A stretch of 22,060 bases of DNA, from positions 1 to 22,060 of the forward strand of contig CATXTS010000018.1 of assembly GCA_958402495.1 (NCBI GenBank), in the 5' to 3' direction. Positions 22,038-22,060 of this stretch are shown here, piece after piece. A program made the position numbers and the translations under genes. Below the pieces are notes generated by a model. It did no database searches. It saw only the letters and a list, made by a program, of their open reading frames with translations, and was not told the origin of the DNA. The DNA is from an uncultured Clostridiaceae bacterium. GTDB taxonomy: Bacteria > Bacillota > Clostridia > TANB77 > CAG-508. Each line of letters begins with the position of its first letter. The first letter of the stretch is position 1.

Positions 22038-22060
22038 TTCAGGTTTGCCCACGCTTACTC

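Overview
The window is low-GC, AT-rich Firmicutes-type DNA. It has strong Shine-Dalgarno sites (GGAGG), consensus sigma-A promoters (several exact TTGACA/TATAAT), short intergenic gaps and T-rich intrinsic terminators. The gene families fit a gut-type Clostridia genome: paired TetR-controlled ABC exporters, YhaQP/NatAB-like ABC-2 pairs, pilin-like 'ITLIALV' secreted proteins, and a ComEC-like hydrolase next to a DUF3006 protein. No rRNA, tRNA, CRISPR array or complete mobile element was seen. Every confident gene but one (16187-16516) is on the minus strand, so transcription runs from high to low coordinates.

Layout from low to high coordinates: 1-186 is the start of an unrecognised small protein cut by the window edge. 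299-1213 is a thioredoxin-reductase-like flavoprotein that lacks the usual NADPH-phosphate motif. 1451-5287 is a four-gene unit (TetR regulator, ABC ATPase, two ABC-2 permeases) behind a promoter overlapped by palindromes. 5479-10340 is a second drug-export unit: a TetR regulator plus two half-transporters that should form an asymmetric heterodimeric exporter. Its promoter and paired operators lie on the last codons of lgt (10448-11278). 11394-13750 holds a small single-span acidic membrane protein, a VTT/TVP38 (DedA-like) membrane protein, a secreted ComEC-like metallo-beta-lactamase and a DUF3006 protein. 13813-15952 is an ABC-2 permease/ATPase pair.

16187-16516 is the only plus-strand gene, an unknown 109-residue protein with its own promoter, Shine-Dalgarno site and terminator. 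16669-18981 holds two exported proteins: a glucosaminidase-like wall hydrolase and a pilin-signal protein carrying seven 29-residue BspA/DUF285-type repeats. After a 391-bp gap, 19373-21993 encodes a translationally coupled pair: a beta-CASP metallo-beta-lactamase RNase-like protein and a ClpX-like AAA+ ATPase that lacks the zinc finger and has an altered pore loop. Strong hairpins flank this pair on both sides, and the right one resembles an IS200/IS605 (TnpB) element end.

The best candidate for something undescribed is the beta-CASP/ClpX-like pair. Next are the promoter/operator nest at the end of lgt, the alternative hairpins and Cys/Gly/Pro-rich post-stop frame at 9624-9692, and the pilin-BspA fusion. 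All functional statements rest on motif reading by eye; no database search was possible.
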